A DNA stretch of 64,000 nt from an uncultured Eubacteriales bacterium (GTDB lineage: Bacteria > Bacillota > Clostridia > Christensenellales > UBA1242): NCBI GenBank assembly GCA_948806215.1, contig CAQIDI010000002.1, forward strand, positions 140,793 to 204,792, read 5' to 3'. Within the stretch, counting starts at the first letter, position 1. Each line of letters opens with the position of its first letter. This document shows positions 1-8,870 of this stretch, in pieces. The position numbers and the translations under genes are program-made. The notes under the pieces are model-generated. The model saw only the letters and a program-made list of their open reading frames with translations. It had not been told where the DNA came from and ran no database searches.

Positions 1-507
1 TGTAACATCATCAAACAAATCGTAAGGATACATACCGGCTAATTCTCTTAAAGCACTTTCGCTTTGGTTTGATACATATTGCTCATAGTCCTCAACTTCA
101 TACATAGCTTCATAGGTATCATCAACTTTCCAAACAACAATAGAACTAATCTCAATAGGATTTCCTAAAGCATCGTTAACTTTAATTTTATCAACATTAA
201 AGTTTCTAATTCTTAAACTAATTCTTCTTTTTAAATAAAAAGGATTAACATAATTTATTCCGGTTCTACGGCTTGTTCCTTTATATTTACCAAATAAAGT
301 AAACACTTTAGCTTCGTTTGGTTGATTAATATAAAAACCATTAAACGAAAAACCGAATGCTGCAAATAAAATTGCTGTTAGTGCTGCTAGTGGTTCTAAA
401 GCAGTTGTTATAATTAGGAATATTGAACCCACCGCCAAAGCTAGTAATGTTAATGTTACAGTTAAGCCTATAGCCAAGCTTGTTTTTTCATATTTAATTT
501 CGTGCAT
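1..507 (-). CDS. SPFH/band-7 domain membrane protein, partial (C-terminus outside window)
   Basis: Only the first 169 codons are present; the frame is open through the left edge. The ATG at 507 follows a strong GGGAGGGA ribosome binding site. Two hydrophobic stretches lie within about residues 10-50, followed by a segment typical of band-7/SPFH proteins (EAKVFTLFGKYKGTSRRTG, then YVNPFY and a beta-rich domain ending ESALRELAGMYPYD). SPFH proteins form oligomeric membrane scaffolds, often linked to protease regulation or membrane microdomains. It is divergent from rsmG. The family call is by motif recognition; the exact role is unknown. Confidence 0.75.
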   Translation of the reverse strand, partial: MHEIKYEKTSLAIGLTVTLTLLALAVGSIFLIITTALEPLAALTAILFAAFGFSFNGFYINQPNEAKVFTLFGKYKGTSRRTGINYVNPFYLKRRISLRIRNFNVDKIKVNDALGNPIEISSIVVWKVDDTYEAMYEVEDYEQYVSNQSESALRELAGMYPYDLFDDVT

Positions 508-772
508 TATTTTTCCCTCCCATATAATACATAATTATTATATTATTAATTTTTTAGATTTGCAATAAATATAAAACAATAATACAATTCTAAGATAATA
601 AAAGTTTATTATTTTTTTAAACATTATTATAATAACCTTTATTAATTTACTAATTTTTTAAATTTGTGATATACTTATTTTAGTATATAATATTATATAT
701 TTTACTAAAAACTAATATGCGCTATCATATAATTTATAATATTTTTAAAAAGTTACAAAAATAAGGAGAAAA
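508..772. other. AT-rich divergent intergenic region
   Basis: Extremely AT-rich spacer between the divergent SPFH gene and rsmG. No DnaA box, RNA gene or credible small coding frame was seen. It must hold both divergent promoters, but many TATAAT-like hexamers make any single choice arbitrary. The Shine-Dalgarno AAGGAG at 763-768 is the only clear element and belongs to the rsmG transcript. Confidence 0.5.
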
Positions 773-788
773 TGTTTCACGTGAAACA
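773..788. promoter_or_regulatory. parS: parS centromere site 1
   Basis: Perfect 16-bp palindrome TGTTTCACGTGAAACA, identical to the consensus ParB/Spo0J loading site of Bacillota, inside a longer 20-bp palindrome (771-790). It lies between the only Shine-Dalgarno of rsmG (763-768) and the rsmG start at 799, so the site is also transcribed in the rsmG 5' leader. Confidence 0.95.
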
Positions 789-798
789 TTAAAACAAA

Positions 799-1509
799 AT
801 GGAGTTTAAAACCGAATTAAAACAAACCTTCTTAAAATATGATATTGAACTAACTAATGTTCAAACAGAACAGTTTGAAACTTATTTTAATATGATGATA
901 GAATATAATAAGGATGTTAATCTAACGGCCATAACAAATCAGACCGATGTTATTATTAAGCATTTTTTAGATAGCGTGCTATGTGCTAAGGATTTAGGTG
1001 AAAATGCAAAACTTATTGATGTTGGTGCTGGTGCAGGTCTACCGGGAATCCCGCTTAAAATTGTTAGACCAGATTTAGAAGTTACCTTGCTAGATGGCTT
1101 AAATAAACGAATAGTTTTTCTAAATAGTGTTATTAATAAATTAAAACTTACTAAAACAACTGCAGTTCACGCCAGATGCGAAGAGTATGCACGAAAAGTA
1201 GAATTTAGAGAACAATACGACTATTGCGTTGCTCGCGCTGTAGCAAAACTAAACACTTTGGCAGAATATTGTTTGCCGTTTGTAAAATTATATGGCTATA
1301 TGGTTGCGTTTAAATCTAGAAATGCACAAGCAGAAATAGAAGAAGCCACTAAAGCATTAAGCATTCTTGGCGGAAAATTAACTGATATAAGAATAACCGA
1401 TATAGAAGAAATAGATGCCGAGAGAGATATTTTATTTATTCAAAAGAAATTTAAAACCCCTACTAATTATCCTAGGCTTGGAAATAAACCAAAAACAAAT
1501 CCGCTTTAA
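799..1509 (+). CDS. rsmG: 16S rRNA (guanine-527-N7)-methyltransferase RsmG (GidB)
   Basis: 236 aa, normal family length. It methylates G527 of 16S rRNA using S-adenosylmethionine. The SAM-binding glycine motif DVGAGAGLPGIPL lies near residues 74-86, and the region VNLTAI...HFLDS upstream is typical of RsmG. The ATG at 799 is supported by homology of the N-terminus, but its Shine-Dalgarno is 30 nt upstream with a parS palindrome in between; folding of the palindrome would shorten the effective spacing to about 10 nt. parA and parB follow, as in the B. subtilis origin region; no noc gene lies between. Confidence 0.95.
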   Translation: MEFKTELKQTFLKYDIELTNVQTEQFETYFNMMIEYNKDVNLTAITNQTDVIIKHFLDSVLCAKDLGENAKLIDVGAGAGLPGIPLKIVRPDLEVTLLDGLNKRIVFLNSVINKLKLTKTTAVHARCEEYARKVEFREQYDYCVARAVAKLNTLAEYCLPFVKLYGYMVAFKSRNAQAEIEEATKALSILGGKLTDIRITDIEEIDAERDILFIQKKFKTPTNYPRLGNKPKTNPL

Positions 1510-1527
1510 TCTAAAAAGTTTTAAAAA

Positions 1528-1543
1528 TGTTTCACGTGAAACA
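1528..1543. promoter_or_regulatory. parS: parS centromere site 2
   Basis: Perfect TGTTTCACGTGAAACA palindrome 18 bp after the rsmG stop codon, flanked by A and T runs so that the RNA could also form a hairpin followed by U residues. Same sequence as the copies at 773 and 1692. Confidence 0.95.
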
Positions 1544-1691
1544 TTTTTATTTTTTTAATTCTTACACATTAAAAGCGAAAATGGCTTTATTTAGGGAAAA
1601 TTTTAAAATATATAAAATTCTAAAATTTTAAAAGTTTCTAAGAAAATAGCTTTATTAATTACTCATAGTAAAAAAAGACTTGTGTTTAAGA

Positions 1692-1707
1692 TGTTTCACG
1701 TGAAACA
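1692..1707. promoter_or_regulatory. parS: parS centromere site 3
   Basis: Third perfect TGTTTCACGTGAAACA palindrome, about 210 bp upstream of parA. The 1510-1914 gap otherwise contains only AT-rich DNA with the presumed parA promoter; no gene was seen. Confidence 0.95.
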
Positions 1708-1914
1708 TTTTTATCACCTAGGATATTTAAAGTTCTTTTCGCCTATGCTCTTTTAAGACTGATTTAATTTGATATAATTTGTGAACTTAACAAATAAATA
1801 AATAATTTGGCAAAATATTAAATTTTTTATTTAAATTGTTTTTACTATATATGTTAATTTTGATATAATTCTAATAATAAATAATAGTGCTCTTAAAAAA
1901 TAAAGGAAGTGCTT

Positions 1915-2682
1915 ATGGGAAAAGTTGTAAGTTTTATAAATCAGAAAGGTGGCGTTGGTAAAACAACCACTTGCGTTAATATGGCTAGTTATTTAGCTGT
2001 TATGGGCAAAAAGGTTTTGTTGCTTGATTTAGACCCACAAGGAAATGCAACATCTAGTATGGGTATCGAAAAAGAAGGTATTAAAACCATTTACGATGTT
2101 ATCGTTGATGATAATGTTGTGGAAGAAGTTATTGTTAAAAGCAAAGTTAACAACTTAGAAGTTATTCCTAGTTCGGTTGATTTGGCTGGTGCAGAAATAG
2201 AATTGGTGCAAATGAATAATCGTGAAAAAGTTTTAAAGAAAATTTTAAACTCGGTTAGAAACAGCTACGACTATGTTTGCATCGACTGCCCTCCAAGCTT
2301 AGGCTTGCTTACTGTTAACGGTCTAACTGCTAGCGATTCTGTAATAATACCAATTCAGTGCGAATACTTTGCATTAGAAGGTTTAAGCCAATTAATGTAT
2401 ACTATTAAACTTGTTAAAAAGCATTTAAACCCTGATATTGATATTGAAGGTGTTGTTTTAACTATGAAGGATTCTCGTAGTAACCTAGGAAACTCGGTAG
2501 CAGACGAAATTGGAAAATACTTCAATAAAAAGGTATACGACACAATAATCCCGCGTAATATTAGGTTAGCTGAAGCTCCTAGTTATGGTGAACCAATTTG
2601 CTTATACGACCCTAAATGTAATGGGGCTTTTGCTTATAAGCTTTTAACCGAAGAATTTTTGAAACGAAATAAAAATAAATAA
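1915..2682 (+). CDS. parA: Chromosome partitioning ATPase ParA (Soj)
   Basis: 255 aa from the ATG at 1915, chosen because AAAGGA at 1902-1907 is well spaced to it; an upstream GTG at 1909 is less likely. It has the deviant Walker A KGGVGKTT near residues 11-18, a Walker A' region LLLDLDPQGNATS and Walker B YVCIDCPPSLGLLT. ParA/Soj is a DNA-binding ATPase that works with ParB-parS in origin segregation, condensin loading and control of DnaA. It lies directly downstream of three parS sites and upstream of parB, consistent with one partition locus near oriC. Confidence 0.95.
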   Translation: MGKVVSFINQKGGVGKTTTCVNMASYLAVMGKKVLLLDLDPQGNATSSMGIEKEGIKTIYDVIVDDNVVEEVIVKSKVNNLEVIPSSVDLAGAEIELVQMNNREKVLKKILNSVRNSYDYVCIDCPPSLGLLTVNGLTASDSVIIPIQCEYFALEGLSQLMYTIKLVKKHLNPDIDIEGVVLTMKDSRSNLGNSVADEIGKYFNKKVYDTIIPRNIRLAEAPSYGEPICLYDPKCNGAFAYKLLTEEFLKRNKNK

Positions 2683-2846
2683 AAATTATGGGTTTCTGAC
2701 AAAAAAGTGGTGTTATAACCTAATAAAATTAAAGATAGTAAAAATTATGGTTATTAAATTATAACTTATAATAAATAATAAAATATAATGTTTAAGTTAT
2801 AAAAACATAACCAAACAATAAATAAAAATTAAAAGGATTAATTAAT

Positions 2847-3743
2847 ATGGATAAAAAAGGTTTAGGTCGTGGACTTGGTAGTTTGCTAGGAGTTTTTGAT
2901 GAACCAGAAGAAAACTTAGAAATAAAAAAGAACGACGCTGGCAAAATAGAAGAGATTAACGGAGAAAAGGTTGTTGATATTGATATTAAGTTAATTGATA
3001 ACAATCCTAACCAACCGCGTAAGAATTTTGACCCTACTGCCCTAAAAGAACTTTCAGATAGCATTAAGGTGCACGGTGTTATTCAACCAATTATTGTTAA
3101 TAAAGCTGGCACAAGATATATGATAGTTGCCGGAGAACGCCGATTTAGAGCAAGTAAGTTGGCTGGCTTAAAAGTTATTCCTGCTATTGTTAAAAACTAC
3201 ACAGAACAACAAATAAAAGAAATTTCGTTGCTTGAAAACATTCAGCGTGAAGATTTGAACCCTATTGAAGTAAGCCGAGCTATGAAGGAACTTTTAGAAC
3301 TTTATGGCTGGACACAAGATGTTTTAGCAGATAGGCTTGGTAAAAGCCGCCCTGCCATTGCAAATAGTTTAAGATTATTAACTTTGCAACCAGAAGTTAT
3401 CGAACTTATTGAAAGTGGCAAATTAAGTGCCGGACACGCGCGTAGCTTAGTTGTTGTAACCGATCCTGCAACACAAATTAAGCTTGCAAAACTTGCAATA
3501 ACCAAAAAGGTTACTGTTAGGGATTTAGAAAAGGCTGTTAAAGAATTAACCAATCCAACCAAACCAAAAGTTAAGGTGGAAGCAAGTGCCGAACTTAAAG
3601 AGTTAATTGATATTATGCAACATAAGTTTGCAACCAAAGTTAGCTTTTTAGGAAACGATAAAAAAGGTAGAATTTATATTGATTATTATTCTTCTGACGA
3701 CCTTGATAGAATTTTAGATTTGTTAAATAAAATAAAAGAATAA
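2847..3743 (+). CDS. parB: Chromosome partitioning protein ParB (Spo0J)
   Basis: 298 aa. It starts at ATG 2847 after AAAAGGA, with the ParA-stimulating N-terminus KKGLGRGLGSLLG. The ParB/Srx CTP-binding domain includes NPNQPRKNFD, GVIQPIIV and the GERRFRA box; a central HTH (LADRLGKSRPAIANSLRLL) recognises parS. The C-terminal dimerisation part ends IDYYSSDDLDRILDLLNKI. It loads at parS as a CTP-dependent clamp and recruits SMC. The three parS sites 1-2 kb upstream are its presumed targets. Confidence 0.96.
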   Translation: MDKKGLGRGLGSLLGVFDEPEENLEIKKNDAGKIEEINGEKVVDIDIKLIDNNPNQPRKNFDPTALKELSDSIKVHGVIQPIIVNKAGTRYMIVAGERRFRASKLAGLKVIPAIVKNYTEQQIKEISLLENIQREDLNPIEVSRAMKELLELYGWTQDVLADRLGKSRPAIANSLRLLTLQPEVIELIESGKLSAGHARSLVVVTDPATQIKLAKLAITKKVTVRDLEKAVKELTNPTKPKVKVEASAELKELIDIMQHKFATKVSFLGNDKKGRIYIDYYSSDDLDRILDLLNKIKE

Positions 3744-3805
3744 AAGGTTTTTAAAAAATTTTATTATTATATTTTTATTTAAAATTTATTAAATTATCAT
3801 ATTAA

Positions 3806-3831
3806 AAAAACGGCTTATTTTAGCCGTTTTT
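3806..3831 (+). terminator. Intrinsic terminator after parB
   Basis: AAACGGCTA/TAGCCGTTT stem with a short loop, followed by eight T residues, about 65 bp after the parB stop. Confidence 0.8.
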
Positions 3832-3870
3832 TTTATTTTATGAGTTATTTAAAGTTTTTATTAGCAATAA

Positions 3871-3896
3871 AAAAGAACCTTAAAAAAGGTTCTTTT
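3871..3896. terminator. Intrinsic terminator between parB and cvpA (bidirectional)
   Basis: AAAAGAACCT/AGGTTCTTTT inverted repeat with A/T tails on both sides. It is placed just after the stop of the minus-strand cvpA gene, so it most likely serves that gene. Confidence 0.75.
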
Positions 3897-3907
3897 ATTT
3901 AACTTAA

Positions 3908-4609
3908 TTATGCTCTGGTATCGGTTAACACATAGCAAACATTACCATCGGTAACATATTGTGTGTTATTAGCTTCAACTGCTTTAGCTGCAGGATCTGT
4001 GCCTTTACCAAGAATATCCTCTATTCTTTTTTCTAAGTTGTCGCCAACCCAAGTGCTAACATATTTGTAAACAAAGTTTGTAACTTGGTTTTTATCTTGA
4101 ATTTCTTTAACAATAGAATTATTTGGAACAAAAACTGAAATAACTGTAACTAAACCAAGAGCAACGCATCCAATTAAGAAACCTTTAGCAGCACCAAATA
4201 TCATTCCTAGAACTCTATTTAATCCGCTAACTGCACTGCTAGATGCTGTAACATTATCAAATAATTTAGATAATAACCAAATTGCAAGTTTAATTAATAA
4301 CCAAACACAAACAACTGCAAGAATTATTGTGCAAGTGTTAGCAAGTTGAGTAGGTGTGAAAACCTTTCCAAATAATGTTGCGCCTTCTGCAGGAACCCAA
4401 CCCCAAGCAACCATTTTTTCTGCAAAGAATGCATTACAATTAGTTATGTTATTTAGGAATGCAGCAACATATTTGCTTGCTAAAATAGCAACTATAATAG
4501 ATAATGCGGTGCTAAAAATTGAAAGAATAGATTCAAATAAGCCTCTAGCTAAACCAACAATAGCAAACACCACAATAAGTGCAATGAAAACAATATCAAT
4601 CCAACCCAT
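3908..4609 (-). CDS. CvpA family membrane protein
   Basis: 233 aa, start at 4609 after AGAGGAG. The N-terminus WIDIVFIALIVVFAIVGLARG is cut here to its key features: a first membrane helix followed by the GLARG turn typical of CvpA/colicin V production proteins. Three more hydrophobic segments follow (about residues 30-50, 90-115 and 135-160), with the family GAAKGFLIG motif in the last. The C-terminal about 60 residues are soluble. The precise biochemical role of CvpA proteins is unresolved; it is named for effects on colicin V secretion and envelope stress. Confidence 0.85.
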   Translation of the reverse strand: MGWIDIVFIALIVVFAIVGLARGLFESILSIFSTALSIIVAILASKYVAAFLNNITNCNAFFAEKMVAWGWVPAEGATLFGKVFTPTQLANTCTIILAVVCVWLLIKLAIWLLSKLFDNVTASSSAVSGLNRVLGMIFGAAKGFLIGCVALGLVTVISVFVPNNSIVKEIQDKNQVTNFVYKYVSTWVGDNLEKRIEDILGKGTDPAAKAVEANNTQYVTDGNVCYVLTDTRA

Positions 4610-4796
4610 AATTAACTCCTCTTATGATTTTTTATTATTTTATTAATAATAATATATCATATAAATTAATAAATGTCACTATCTAGAACCAATATTTTTT
4701 TTCAATATTAAAAATTTGTCTAATTTTAGGGTTAATTTATTAAAAGTTTTTTTTAGGCAATAATAAAAAAAACAAAAAATAAGGGGTTTAAACGCT

Positions 4797-5321
4797 GTGG
4801 GATATTATAGTTATTTGGGTAAAAATGCAAAAAAAAATTTAGCATACGAAATTGGAGGAAAGTTAATAGATTCTAATCCAGTTTTTTTGTGTGTGGGAAA
4901 TAGCAATGTTGTGGGCGATTGTTTTGGCCCTTTGGTTGGCGAAATTTTAAGCAATAAGTACCAAATTAAGCGAGTTTTTGGAACTTTAAAACATAATGTA
5001 ACAAGCAAAAATTTGACAGAAGTTTATGATTTTATAAAATTAAAATTTCCATTTAGTAAAATTGTTATTGTGGATGCCGCATTAACTCAAGAAGAAAATG
5101 TTGGTTTAATTAATTTTTTAAATTCTGGATGTGTTCCTGCACACACAACCAATTTTAAAATTTTTGGCGATTATAGTTTGCTTGGTTTAACCAACGTAAC
5201 TGGTGTTAGCGGGTTAAACTTTTTAAAAACAGTTAAGTTTAATATGGTTTTAAATATGGCGAATTTTGTTTCTGATGCCATATTTAAAAGTTTAAAACTA
5301 ATTAATTTAGCAAGTTTTTAA
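4797..5321 (+). CDS. yyaC: Spore protein YyaC (germination protease-like fold)
   Basis: 174 aa, starting at GTG 4797 after AAGGGG. The motifs FLCVGNSNVVGDCFGPLVG and VIVDAALTQEENVG match the YyaC/GPR-like family, where GPR is the protease degrading small acid-soluble spore proteins. In B. subtilis yyaC also lies just downstream of spo0J, so position supports the name. It is separated from parB by the oppositely oriented cvpA. Function within the spore is not established even in model species. Confidence 0.85.
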   Translation: MGYYSYLGKNAKKNLAYEIGGKLIDSNPVFLCVGNSNVVGDCFGPLVGEILSNKYQIKRVFGTLKHNVTSKNLTEVYDFIKLKFPFSKIVIVDAALTQEENVGLINFLNSGCVPAHTTNFKIFGDYSLLGLTNVTGVSGLNFLKTVKFNMVLNMANFVSDAIFKSLKLINLASF

Positions 5322-5492
5322 CACAAAAAATAAAATGTTTAACTAACAAAATTTGGTAAAAACAATTTAAAAATTTTGAAATTTATTGTATTATTTTATT
5401 ATGTAATATTAATAGACTATTATATTATACTATACAATAATTTTAAATTATGGTAGAATTAGTCTGCATTAAAAATTTGGAGGAAAAGTTTT

Positions 5493-7886
5493 TTGGATAA
5501 CAAGAAAAAAAGTAAAGCATCCGGAATTTTAACAGTAATAATTTTAGTTCTGGCTGTTATTTTAGTGTTTTGGCTAGCTGGTTCAGGAAGTAACGGAAAG
5601 CGTATTGACTGGACATCGTTTGAAAATATGATGGAAGCAGGAGAAATTTCCGATGTTTATTTAAGCAACGGAATTGGAAAAGTTAGAAGGGTTGATAGTA
5701 ACATAACCGACCGTGACTGGCCTAAAAATTCTGATTATTATTTCGAATATGTGTTTAGCGCACAAATAGAACGCATTTATGAATTTAACGATAAAATTAA
5801 CAAAGCAAATGGCAAGGGATTAGAAGCAAACGAAACCGCCGACGATTATATTGCATACAAAAACTTTGCAAGAATTTCGATTGAAAGTGTTCCTGCCAAA
5901 CCTAGTTTCTTAGAAACATTGTTGCCATATGTTAGCGTTGTTATTGTTTTAGTTATTGGCATTTTAATGTTTAAAATGTTAAGTGGCAAAAGTAGCCCGG
6001 CAGGTGGCTTTGGAAAAAGCAAAGTAAAACTAATGGATAAATCCACAGTTAAGTTTGACGATATTGCCGGTGCAGAAGAAGAAAAAGAAGAAACCAAAGA
6101 AATTGTTGAGTTTTTAAAAAATCCAGAAAGATTTAAAAACTTGGGCGCAAGAATACCAAAAGGTATTTTGTTAGTAGGACCACCGGGAACAGGTAAAACC
6201 TTGCTTGCAAAAGCAGTTGCAGGGGAAAGTAATGTTCCGTTCTATTCTATTAGTGGTTCTGACTTTGTGGAATTATATGTTGGTGTGGGTGCAAGCCGTG
6301 TTAGAGATTTATTTGATACAGCAAAACAACATTCACCTTGCATTGTGTTTATTGATGAAATAGATGCAGTTGGCCGTCAGCGCGGAGCAGGGCTTGGTGG
6401 CGGAAACGATGAAAGAGAACAAACATTAAACCAACTATTAGTAGAAATGGATGGTTTTGAAAGTAACACCGGAATTATTGTGTTGGCAGCAACCAACCGT
6501 GCCGATGTTTTAGATCCAGCACTACTTCGTCCGGGTAGATTTGACCGTCAAATAATGGTTTATCCGCCAGATGTTAAAGGTCGTGAAGGAATTATTAAAA
6601 TTCACGCTAAAAACAAACCTATCGATCCAGAAGTTAACTTAACTGCAATAGCCAGATTAACAAGCGGATTTACTGGTGCAGATATTGAAAACTTCCTAAA
6701 CGAAGCCGCAATTCTAGCAGCGCGTGATGGAAGACTTACAATAACAATGGAAGATATTACCGAAGGTATTAACAAAGTTGTGGCTGGCCCTCAGAAAAAG
6801 AGCCAACTAATAACCGAAGAAGATAAAAAAGTTACAGCTTATCACGAATCTGGACACGCAATTTTATCAAAGCTTTTAAACTATGGCGAACAAGTTCACG
6901 AAGTTTCAATTATTCCTCGTGGAAACGCAGGCGGATTTACTTTAAACCGTCCAGATAACGATAATAATTATATGTTCTATAACAAACTATGCGATAGAAT
7001 AACCATGACAATGGGTGGCAGAATTGCCGAAGAATTAGTGTTTGGCGATATAACTCCGGGTGCTAGTTCCGATATTGACCACGCAACCAAAATTGCAAGA
7101 AGAATGGTTACCGAATGGGGTATGAGCAAAAACCTAGGATTTATTAACTTGGGTAGTTCAAACGAAGTGTTTATTGGTAGAGATTATCAAACACAAGTAA
7201 ACTATTCTGAAAAAACTGCATCGTTAATCGATGAAGAAATTAAGGCTATTTTGGATAAATGCTATAAAAAAGGAAAAGATTTATTAACTAAAAATCGTAA
7301 GATTTTAGAAAATATGGCACAATTACTATTACTTAAAGAAACTATTTACACCGAAGAAGTTCAAGCAATAGTAGATGGCAAAGATTATAGAAAGGTTGCA
7401 GAAGAACTTGATGTTAAAGAAAAAGCTGCTGCCGCAAAAAATGCAGAACGCAAAAAACAAGCCGAAGAAGAAAATTTGCGTAAGATGCAAGAACTAAAAT
7501 TAAAAGCAGCCGAAGCTTTAAGCAATGCAGGAGTTATTACCAAACAAGATTTGGAAATAATAAAAGAAGAAACAAAAAAATTAAACGAATTAGAAAAAAC
7601 CGAAAAACTTGCAACTCAACAAAGCAACGAAAAAGTTGAATCTGAAAATGCTGAAACCAAAGTTGAAAAGGTTGAACAAGTTAAACCTAAAACTTCAAGC
7701 AAAGCAAAATCAACTACTGCAAAAAAGCAAACTGCAAAAACTTCAAGCACAACAAAGGCTTCAAAATCAAGTGCTTCCGGCGAAAACAAAACCATTAGCC
7801 CAAAGACTAAAGCACAAACTAATAAAACTACCAAAAAGTCTGAAAGCAAAAAAACAAATAATAACGACCAAAACAAACAAGGCTAA
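5493..7886 (+). CDS. ftsH: ATP-dependent zinc metalloprotease FtsH, with long C-terminal tail
   Basis: 797 aa, TTG start at 5493 after a good TGGAGGA site. A membrane helix near residues 11-30, an extracytoplasmic domain, and a second helix near 140-162. The AAA domain has Walker A GPPGTGKT near 229-236, Walker B FIDEID near 285-290 and the second region of homology. The zinc site HESGH is near residues 451-455. It degrades misfolded membrane proteins and short-lived regulators. It is longer than the usual 600-700 residues: after about residue 640 there is a charged coiled-coil segment and then a Lys/Ser/Thr/Ala/Asn-rich tail of about 120 residues with no recognisable domain. Confidence 0.96.
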   Translation: MDNKKKSKASGILTVIILVLAVILVFWLAGSGSNGKRIDWTSFENMMEAGEISDVYLSNGIGKVRRVDSNITDRDWPKNSDYYFEYVFSAQIERIYEFNDKINKANGKGLEANETADDYIAYKNFARISIESVPAKPSFLETLLPYVSVVIVLVIGILMFKMLSGKSSPAGGFGKSKVKLMDKSTVKFDDIAGAEEEKEETKEIVEFLKNPERFKNLGARIPKGILLVGPPGTGKTLLAKAVAGESNVPFYSISGSDFVELYVGVGASRVRDLFDTAKQHSPCIVFIDEIDAVGRQRGAGLGGGNDEREQTLNQLLVEMDGFESNTGIIVLAATNRADVLDPALLRPGRFDRQIMVYPPDVKGREGIIKIHAKNKPIDPEVNLTAIARLTSGFTGADIENFLNEAAILAARDGRLTITMEDITEGINKVVAGPQKKSQLITEEDKKVTAYHESGHAILSKLLNYGEQVHEVSIIPRGNAGGFTLNRPDNDNNYMFYNKLCDRITMTMGGRIAEELVFGDITPGASSDIDHATKIARRMVTEWGMSKNLGFINLGSSNEVFIGRDYQTQVNYSEKTASLIDEEIKAILDKCYKKGKDLLTKNRKILENMAQLLLLKETIYTEEVQAIVDGKDYRKVAEELDVKEKAAAAKNAERKKQAEEENLRKMQELKLKAAEALSNAGVITKQDLEIIKEETKKLNELEKTEKLATQQSNEKVESENAETKVEKVEQVKPKTSSKAKSTTAKKQTAKTSSTTKASKSSASGENKTISPKTKAQTNKTTKKSESKKTNNNDQNKQG

Positions 7887-7953
7887 TTTGCTTTGACAAA
7901 ATTGTTAATTATTATTAAACTTATTCTAGAAATAAAAACATAAGGAAATAAAT

Positions 7954-8571
7954 ATGAAAAACACTTTAACAAAAGTTTTAACCATAGTTGCATTATGCTT
8001 GTTTAGTGCTATAGCAATAACAGCAATAGTGTTGGCTATTGTTAAGCGTGATTATAACCAAGTTGTTAACTCCGATGTTATATCTATCGAAGTTAAAAAA
8101 GCAGGGGCTAGCAATGTTTATTTAAAGGATGACACCGAAGAAGAAAATCGCACCGTGTTTAACGACCTACTAAATAAATATTATCAAGGAACAAAAGAAA
8201 GCATTTTAAGTTCTTTATTCCAAGGTGCATATTCAAGCGATGCCGAAGCAGAAGTTGTTAAAACAACCACAACTGTTAGTTCGCTATCAGCTTCTAGCGA
8301 AGTATTTTATTTAAGATTTTATTTTGGGCCAGAACAAACTTTAAAAATTAATAATAAAGTTTACGAAGATACCAGATTAACAACTCTTGATAAAACAGTT
8401 AAATTTAAATCGGTTATTTTAAAAGTTGAAAATAACACAACATTAAACAAAGTAACTATGTATATTGTTGATAGTTCTTATCCAAGCACAAGCTATTATC
8501 AAGTTAAATATACAACTCATCATAGTGCTTTATTTGATTATATCGAAGATTTAGAATATCCAGGCTTATAA
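7954..8571 (+). CDS. Hypothetical secreted or membrane-anchored protein
   Basis: 205 aa, not recognised. It begins with a lysine and one long hydrophobic segment (about residues 8-28: TIVALCLFSAIAITAIVLAI), a signal anchor without an obvious cleavage site or lipobox. The remainder is Ser/Thr/Lys-rich and predicted soluble. The start at 7954 follows ATAAGGAAATAA, 65 bp after ftsH, so it may be co-transcribed. It is followed by a clear terminator. A role in FtsH substrate delivery is conceivable but only from position. Confidence 0.6.
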   Translation: MKNTLTKVLTIVALCLFSAIAITAIVLAIVKRDYNQVVNSDVISIEVKKAGASNVYLKDDTEEENRTVFNDLLNKYYQGTKESILSSLFQGAYSSDAEAEVVKTTTTVSSLSASSEVFYLRFYFGPEQTLKINNKVYEDTRLTTLDKTVKFKSVILKVENNTTLNKVTMYIVDSSYPSTSYYQVKYTTHHSALFDYIEDLEYPGL

Positions 8572-8593
8572 AATATAACTAAGCAAAAAAATA

Positions 8594-8616
8594 AACACAC
8601 CAATTTGGTGTGTTTT
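8594..8616. terminator. Bidirectional intrinsic terminator
   Basis: AACACACC/GGTGTGTT stem with a short AATT loop followed by T residues, between the converging gene at 7954-8571 and the minus-strand XRE gene whose stop is at 8617. Confidence 0.8.
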
Positions 8617-8817
8617 TTATTCTAAACCTAATAAATAATCTGTGGTGCATTTAAAGAATTTTGCTAGGGCAATTAAAGTATCTACTGATGGAGTGCGACT
8701 GCCTTTTTCCAATTTAGCAATACAAGCTTGGCTCAAACCAGTTTCTTTAGAAAGTTGTGTTTGAGTTAAATTATTATCTATTCGCAAATCCTTTAATCTT
8801 TCAGGAAATTTGTCCAT
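8617..8817 (-). CDS. Small XRE-family HTH regulator 1
   Basis: 66 aa: essentially just a Cro/C1-type HTH (RLKDLRIDNNLTQTQLSKET, then GLSQACIAKLEKGSRTPS and the tail DTLIALAKFFKCTTDYLLGL). It has no effector domain. It is a close paralogue of the regulator at 8954-9160. Its leftward promoter has a TATAAT (minus strand, 8843-8848) overlapped by a TATGGCA half-site, and two full palindromic sites lie just upstream, so autorepression is likely. Target genes beyond itself are unknown. Confidence 0.85.
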   Translation of the reverse strand: MDKFPERLKDLRIDNNLTQTQLSKETGLSQACIAKLEKGSRTPSVDTLIALAKFFKCTTDYLLGLE

Positions 8818-8870
8818 TACTTGCCCCTATAAATTTTTTATAATTATATGGCAAAAGTAATAATAATGTC

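Noticed and set aside
1909..1914. Alternative GTG start for parA
   Set aside because: Too close to AAAGGA (1902-1907), and the family N-terminus begins at the ATG 1915.
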